Source: Clostridiaceae bacterium
Lineage (GTDB): Bacteria; Bacillota; Clostridia; Saccharofermentanales; DTU023
DNA: 9,213 bases
Assembly: GCA_012798865.1 (NCBI GenBank)
Contig: JAAZMK010000064.1
Location: 1-9,213 of the forward strand
Direction: 5' to 3'
Under the pieces are notes generated by a model. That model searched no databases. It was not told the origin of the DNA and saw nothing but the letters and a program-made list of their open reading frames with translations. This document shows positions 6,007-9,213 of the stretch, piece after piece. Position numbers and translations under genes: made by a program. Position 1 is the stretch's first letter, and every line of letters starts with the position of its first letter.

Positions 6007-7005
6007 ATGAATAGGCAAACTGTCTTTTGCCCGGAGTGTAGACAGGACGTGATATATGTTGTTAAGGAGAAAAGGGAATCTGCTGAATTAAAGGGCAATC
6101 TCTATGAATTTATGGCGCAGATCGCTTACTGCGAGCAGTGTGGGCAGGAAGTCTTCGTTCCTGAATTAGAAGATGTCAATTTGAAGGAACTGTATGATAC
6201 ATACCGCCAGAAGAATGACATTATCTCGTTAGAAAAAATTCAAAGTCTTCCCGAAAAATACAACATCGGAAAGCGACCATTATCTCTTTTGTTAGGATGG
6301 GGAGAACAGACTTTTAGCCGTTATTATGACGGCGATATGCCAACCAAACAGTACTCCGAGATATTAAAACTTATCCATACTGACCCCGCCTACTATCTTT
6401 CCTTACTTGAAAAAGGCAAAGAGAATTTAAAAAGCGAAAAGGCTTACGAAAAAAGCAAGGTCATAACGGAAAGACTCTTGGATTACTCTGCTACAGAATC
6501 CCAGTCCAAAATAGAAATCGTTGCAGGTTATCTCTTATCCAAGTGTGGAGATATCACACCGTTATCTTTACAAAAGGCACTGTACTATGCACAGGGATTT
6601 TGCTATGCCTTTTACGGGAAGTTCTTATTCAATGAGGATTGCGAAGCTTGGGTACATGGTCCCGTGTACCCAAAGATTTACAGACAATACCGAGATTACT
6701 GCTTCGATTCAATTGAGAGTGAAGATGGTGTAGATGCTTCTGTGCTTTCGGGAGAAGAACAACTGCTTCTGGACAGCATTATTAACCACGTTTGCTGCTA
6801 CAGTGGAAAGATTCTGGAGGCATTCACGCACACCGAAAAACCTTGGATCTTGGCTCGGGCAGGATTGCCGCTTGACGCTCCATCGAATCGTCTCATAACA
6901 AAAGAATCGATCGGGGAGTTTTTCGCTTCAGTAAAAGAAAAATACCACATGCTATCACCTGTAAACATCAAAGCGTATACTCGTGATTTGTTTGCTCAGA
7001 TTTAG
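6007..7005 (+). CDS. Antitoxin with MqsA-like zinc domain, HTH and SocA/Panacea (DUF4065) domain
   Basis: A 332-residue protein in three parts. (1) Residues 1-55: a YgiT/MqsA-type zinc finger with C8, C11, C42 and C45. (2) About 74-125: an XRE-like helix-turn-helix of the MqsA kind, 'LLLGWGEQTFSRYYDGDMPTKQYSEIL', expected to bind the operon's own promoter. (3) About 166-310: a SocA/Panacea domain with the hallmark 'LQKALYYAQGFCYAFYGK' and 'AWVHGPVYPKIY'. The spacer between (2) and (3) is Lys/Glu-rich and probably flexible. Panacea domains neutralise many unrelated toxins, whereas MqsA normally neutralises MqsR with its zinc domain, so which part binds the toxin here is open. AAAGGAG (5992-5998) is 8 bases from the ATG at 6007; a GTG at 5998 lies within that site and is rejected. 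AT-rich like the toxin gene. Confidence 0.88.
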   Translation: MNRQTVFCPECRQDVIYVVKEKRESAELKGNLYEFMAQIAYCEQCGQEVFVPELEDVNLKELYDTYRQKNDIISLEKIQSLPEKYNIGKRPLSLLLGWGEQTFSRYYDGDMPTKQYSEILKLIHTDPAYYLSLLEKGKENLKSEKAYEKSKVITERLLDYSATESQSKIEIVAGYLLSKCGDITPLSLQKALYYAQGFCYAFYGKFLFNEDCEAWVHGPVYPKIYRQYRDYCFDSIESEDGVDASVLSGEEQLLLDSIINHVCCYSGKILEAFTHTEKPWILARAGLPLDAPSNRLITKESIGEFFASVKEKYHMLSPVNIKAYTRDLFAQI

Positions 7006-7028
7006 TATAGAGAATGTTTCTAGCAGTT

Positions 7029-7055
7029 AAACTGTCAAAAATCAAACAGTTTTTT
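7029..7055 (+). terminator. Weak intrinsic terminator after the antitoxin
   Basis: AAACTGT (7029-7035) pairs with ACAGTTT (7046-7052) around a 10-base loop; the stem runs into a tract of six Ts (7050-7055). It has the form of a Rho-independent terminator, but the stem has only two G-C pairs, so it may be leaky. Confidence 0.5.
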
Positions 7056-7071
7056 GAGAGGAGCTTTTCCG

Positions 7072-7158
7072 TTGGCGCTTGTCAGCGCTCTCATCCTCCT
7101 TTGTACCGATATGCAGCGTTTTACGTATTACAGAGCGCTTTTCGCAGAAACTTTTTAA
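7072..7158 (+). CDS. Possible 28-residue hydrophobic peptide (very uncertain)
   Basis: A TTG at 7072 follows GAGAGGAG (7056-7063) at an 8-base spacing and opens a 28-codon frame ending at TAA 7156-7158. The peptide starts with a hydrophobic run 'ALVSALILLC' and ends with aromatic and charged residues ('RFTYYRALFAETF'). Its AGGAG (7059-7063) could pair with CTCCT (7096-7100), with an inner GCGCT/AGCGC stem, which would hide the ribosome binding site. The form is that of small membrane peptides, but a frame this short easily arises by chance and no family is recognised. Confidence 0.15.
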   Translation: MALVSALILLCTDMQRFTYYRALFAETF

Positions 7159-7252
7159 AGAATTCAATTATCGACCCCGCTTTTCCGAAACGTCGTCCGC
7201 AATCTATTAGTGTTCAGCGCAAAAAACATTGCTGACGAAAAGGAGAAAAACT

Positions 7253-8308
7253 ATGAAACATAACAGAATGAAAATGATCACCTTGATCTTCACCGTCTTG
7301 TTCCTGTTCGCCGCCGTTGCAGGTTGTGGGAAGAAGGGACCGGAATTGAAAGATGGCACCGGCATTATTCTTCTGCGCGTCAACCCTGAGATCTCCGTCC
7401 ATTATGACGAAGAAGGTATCGTGACCGACGTTGTTCCTGAGAATGATGACGGCAAAGTGGTTGTCGAGAATGTCCAGGACTTCAAGGGTCAACAGGTTCG
7501 TGCCGTTGTCAAACAACTGGTCGCGGCGATTCACGACGCCGGGTTCTTCGTATCCGAGATCGACGGAAGCGAGCGTGACATCACGATCGAGATCGTCAAA
7601 GGCTCCGTATTCCCTGAAGAGTCATTCGACAAGCTTGTCGCCAAAGACGTTCGCTCCACGCTCAAGGAGATGAATTTAGATTCAAACGTTTTGGGAATCG
7701 ATCTCTCGGATTACGATGATTCCGACTACGACGGTCCGACGGGCGACTTCATCACACTCGAACAGGCGAAAGCCATCGCTCTCGCTCACGCAAAGGTTGA
7801 GACCGCGGACGCCAAATTTGATAAAGCGGAGCTGGAAGAAGACGATGACATCGTGTACTACGACATCGAATTTGAAGTCAAAGGTGTCGAATTTGAGTAC
7901 AAAATCGACGCCACGAGCGGTCAAGTACTGAAGTATGAGCGCGATGACATGGATGAGAGCGACTACGATGACGACACCGACTACGATGATGACAGCGATC
8001 ACGACGATGACAGCAATTACAACAAGACAACAAAACCGACCGAGGATGACAGCGACTTTAATGACGACAGCGACAACAACGATGACACCAATTATGATGA
8101 CGACAGCAATCACGACGATGACAGCGATTACAACAAGACAATTAAACCGACTGAGGATGACAGCGACTTTGATGACGACGATGACAGTAATGACGACAAT
8201 GGTACCGACAATGACGACAGCAACTACGATGACGATAGTGGCTTTGACGATGGCAATGACGACGATGATTCCGATGACGACGATGATGACAGCGATTATA
8301 ACGGATAA
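7253..8308 (+). CDS. Lipoprotein with RsgI-like and PepSY domains and an Asp-rich tail
   Basis: A 351-residue envelope lipoprotein. The signal peptide has a basic start, a hydrophobic core and lipobox AVAGC with the lipidated Cys at 25. Residues ~30-130 ('GIILLRVNPEISVHYDEEGIVTDVVPENDDGK...') resemble the extracellular middle domain of anti-sigma factors of the RsgI type. Residues ~165-227 form one PepSY domain ('LEQAKAIALAHAK', ending 'YKIDATSGQVLKYERD'). The last ~120 residues are almost only Asp, Ser, Asn, Tyr and a few Thr/Lys, with a 37-residue unit present twice. Such a tail would be unfolded and could bind divalent cations outside the membrane. AGGAG (7241-7245) sits 7 bases before the ATG at 7253; an upstream TTG at 7229 lacks a site. 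There is no cytoplasmic anti-sigma part, so a sigma-regulating role is unlikely. The function is unknown. Confidence 0.85.
   Translation: MKHNRMKMITLIFTVLFLFAAVAGCGKKGPELKDGTGIILLRVNPEISVHYDEEGIVTDVVPENDDGKVVVENVQDFKGQQVRAVVKQLVAAIHDAGFFVSEIDGSERDITIEIVKGSVFPEESFDKLVAKDVRSTLKEMNLDSNVLGIDLSDYDDSDYDGPTGDFITLEQAKAIALAHAKVETADAKFDKAELEEDDDIVYYDIEFEVKGVEFEYKIDATSGQVLKYERDDMDESDYDDDTDYDDDSDHDDDSNYNKTTKPTEDDSDFNDDSDNNDDTNYDDDSNHDDDSDYNKTIKPTEDDSDFDDDDDSNDDNGTDNDDSNYDDDSGFDDGNDDDDSDDDDDDSDYNG
7961..8182 (+). repeat. Two tandem 111-bp units (37 residues each) in the acidic tail
   Basis: Copy 1 is 7961-8071 and copy 2 is 8072-8182, each encoding an Asp-rich stretch followed by 'NYNKTTKPTEDDSDF' or 'DYNKTIKPTEDDSDF'. 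The 69-base core (8000-8068 and 8111-8179) differs at only a few sites. The remainder is GAY-codon-rich low complexity sequence. The unit length is in frame, so copy number can change without breaking the gene. Confidence 0.85.
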
Positions 8309-8556
8309 GAATTGATCCGTCGGAATTGCGTCGGAGTAAACTTTATTCCTCCAATCAGTATCGGCTTTGCGCTTCATTTCTACCCCGGTGTGGATACGCG
8401 CAGAGCCGAAAAACTGTGTTTAAAGAAATGATCGGTACAATGACCGGAAACGGAAGAGAGAGACTTTCACCGAAGAATTTCGATAAGGCGAGAACATTGT
8501 GCTCCGATTACAGAAGCACGGAAACGAAACGGCTCAACGACGAAAGGAGAATGGTC
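8309..8556 (+). other. Intergenic region between the lipoprotein and polymerase genes
   Basis: No gene with a ribosome binding site is seen here. A short dyad GGAGTAAA-C-TTTATTCC (8333-8349, one mismatch) and two copies of CGTCGGA lie just after the lipoprotein stop. Neither is followed by a T-run. The frame of the polymerase gene is open through the right part of this region but has no start with a binding site before 8557. Confidence 0.4.
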
Positions 8557-9114
8557 ATGGTACATCGGCATGAACTGAAACACGAGATCAATTATGCAGA
8601 CTATCTCCTGCTCAAAAACAGGCTTCGGAAAATTCTTCTGCACGATCGGCACGCCGGTCCTGACGGCGAATACCTCGTCAGGAGCCTTTACTTCGATGAT
8701 CCGTTCGACAAAGCTCTCACAGAAAAAATCAGCGGCGTCAATAAACGTGAAAAATTCCGCATCCGATGTTACAACCAAGATTTTTCGTGGATTCGATTGG
8801 AAAAGAAAAGCAAGCGCCGCGGTCTGAGCAGCAAAAAGACGGCGCGGCTAACGGAAGACCAAGTACGTTCCATCCTCAATGGAGAATACGGTTTTCTTCT
8901 TGAGAGCGACATCTCGTTACTTCAGGAATTTTACTTCAATCTGCAAAGCCGGCTGCTGCGACCTTGTGTCATCGTCGAGTACTACCGCGAGCCGTTCGTG
9001 TTTCCCGCCGGGAATGTGCGCATCACCCTCGACCGCGACATCAGAACGGGCGGGAAAAATATCGACTTCTTTGCGATCGACCCCCTGCATCCTAAACTCC
9101 CGGTAAATCTATAA
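8557..9114 (+). pseudogene. VTC-domain polyphosphate polymerase, C-terminally truncated
   Basis: The 185-residue product starts as a normal bacterial VTC-domain polymerase: 'RHELKHEINYADY' (4-16), 'RSLYFDD' (42-48), 'REKFRIR' (64-70), 'RLEKKSK' (80-86), 'VEYYREPFVFPAGNVRITLDRDIRTG'. These basic residues line the tunnel that binds ATP and the growing polyphosphate chain in yeast Vtc4. Family members usually run to about 230 residues and continue with an 'EVK.D.FLPD' segment and a final 'FSKY' segment that hold the metal-binding Glu and another tunnel Lys; here the protein stops after 'HPKLPVNL' and neither segment is found in any frame downstream. Activity is therefore doubtful. AAAGGAG (8543-8549) is 7 bases from the ATG at 8557. 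The sequence becomes AT-rich right at the stop, suggesting a DNA insertion cut the gene. Confidence 0.75.
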
Positions 9115-9161
9115 CCATGTGAGCTCCCAGCCAGCATAAACCCGCAAGGGAACAGCGTTAG

Positions 9162-9178
9162 AGAGGGTTTTACCCTCT
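9162..9178 (+). terminator. Hairpin preceding the edge promoter
   Basis: AGAGGGT (9162-9168) pairs perfectly with ACCCTCT (9172-9178) around a TTT loop. It is followed by TGACTTTTATCTTT, a broken T-run. It could stop transcription entering from the truncated polymerase gene; it shares its last base with the -35 box of the next promoter. Confidence 0.45.
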
Positions 9179-9206
9179 TGACTTTTATCTTTAATATGGT
9201 TATAAT
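9178..9206 (+). promoter_or_regulatory. Strong sigma-A promoter at the window edge
   Basis: TTGACT (9178-9183) and TATAAT (9201-9206) are separated by exactly 17 bases, close to consensus. It points rightwards, so a gene should begin beyond 9213. The -35 hexamer and spacer length are the same as in the toxin promoter at 5513-5541. Confidence 0.8.
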
Positions 9207-9213
9207 ATAACCA
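9197..9213. promoter_or_regulatory. Perfect palindrome over the -10 box (operator)
   Basis: TGGTTATA, a central A, then TATAACCA: a perfect 17-bp dyad that includes the whole -10 box. It may extend further beyond the window. The position is that expected for a repressor that blocks its own promoter. The same half-site TATAACCA occurs once more at 9110-9117. Confidence 0.65.

Noticed and set aside
7961..8182. Repeats considered as a CRISPR-like array
   Set aside because: The repeats are in-frame coding units of a low-complexity protein tail with no unique spacers.
7682..8377. Long minus-strand frame rich in Val and Ile opposite the lipoprotein gene
   Set aside because: It is the complement of GAY-codon repeats coding for Asp; the hydrophobic composition is an artefact of the low-complexity tail. 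It has no ribosome binding site.
9121..9160. Possible tRNA or integron attC-like element (AAC...GTTAG)
   Set aside because: No cloverleaf or paired attC arms could be built; only a few bases match.

Overview
The window looks like a chromosomal segment of a mid-GC member of the Bacillota, probably Clostridia or a close relative. The evidence is strong AGGAG-type ribosome binding sites, sigma-A promoters, a DUF4428 zinc-ribbon protein, an RsgI-like/PepSY lipoprotein and a VTC-type polyphosphate polymerase gene. The genus cannot be named from the sequence. Most genes share one base composition; the block from about 5490 to 7050 and the last ~100 bases are visibly more AT-rich.

Layout: (a) 2-1153, the 3' part of an ABC exporter half-transporter, followed by a family I inorganic pyrophosphatase (1249-1779) with a good terminator. 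(b) Facing these on the minus strand, read from right to left, is a four-gene cluster: a DUF4428 zinc-ribbon protein, AmmeMemoRadiSam protein B (Memo/LigB fold), AmmeMemoRadiSam protein A (AMMECR1) and the AmmeMemoRadiSam radical SAM enzyme. The B and A genes overlap. (c) 5037-5563 holds no intact gene, but has a 27-bp palindrome and a probable fossil of an ABC-transporter nucleotide-binding domain. (d) 5513-7055 is a self-contained toxin-antitoxin module: a consensus promoter, an MqsR-family mRNA interferase, a 332-residue antitoxin built of an MqsA-like zinc domain, a helix-turn-helix and a SocA/Panacea (DUF4065) domain, and a weak terminator. (e) 7253-8308 encodes a lipoprotein with an RsgI-like domain, a PepSY domain and a long acidic Asp/Ser/Tyr/Asn tail containing a 37-residue tandem duplication. 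(f) 8557-9114 is a VTC polyphosphate polymerase cut off before its C-terminal catalytic part. It is followed by unrelated AT-rich DNA carrying a consensus promoter with a perfect palindrome over its -10 box, so another autoregulated gene or a mobile element probably starts just past the window edge.

The most notable system is the MqsR / zinc-HTH-Panacea toxin-antitoxin pair, which sits beside ABC-transporter debris in a likely insertion hotspot. The AmmeMemoRadiSam operon is conserved but of unsettled function, and here it travels with a zinc-ribbon protein. The lipoprotein plus truncated polymerase pair may be the remains of a cell-envelope operon disrupted by incoming DNA.
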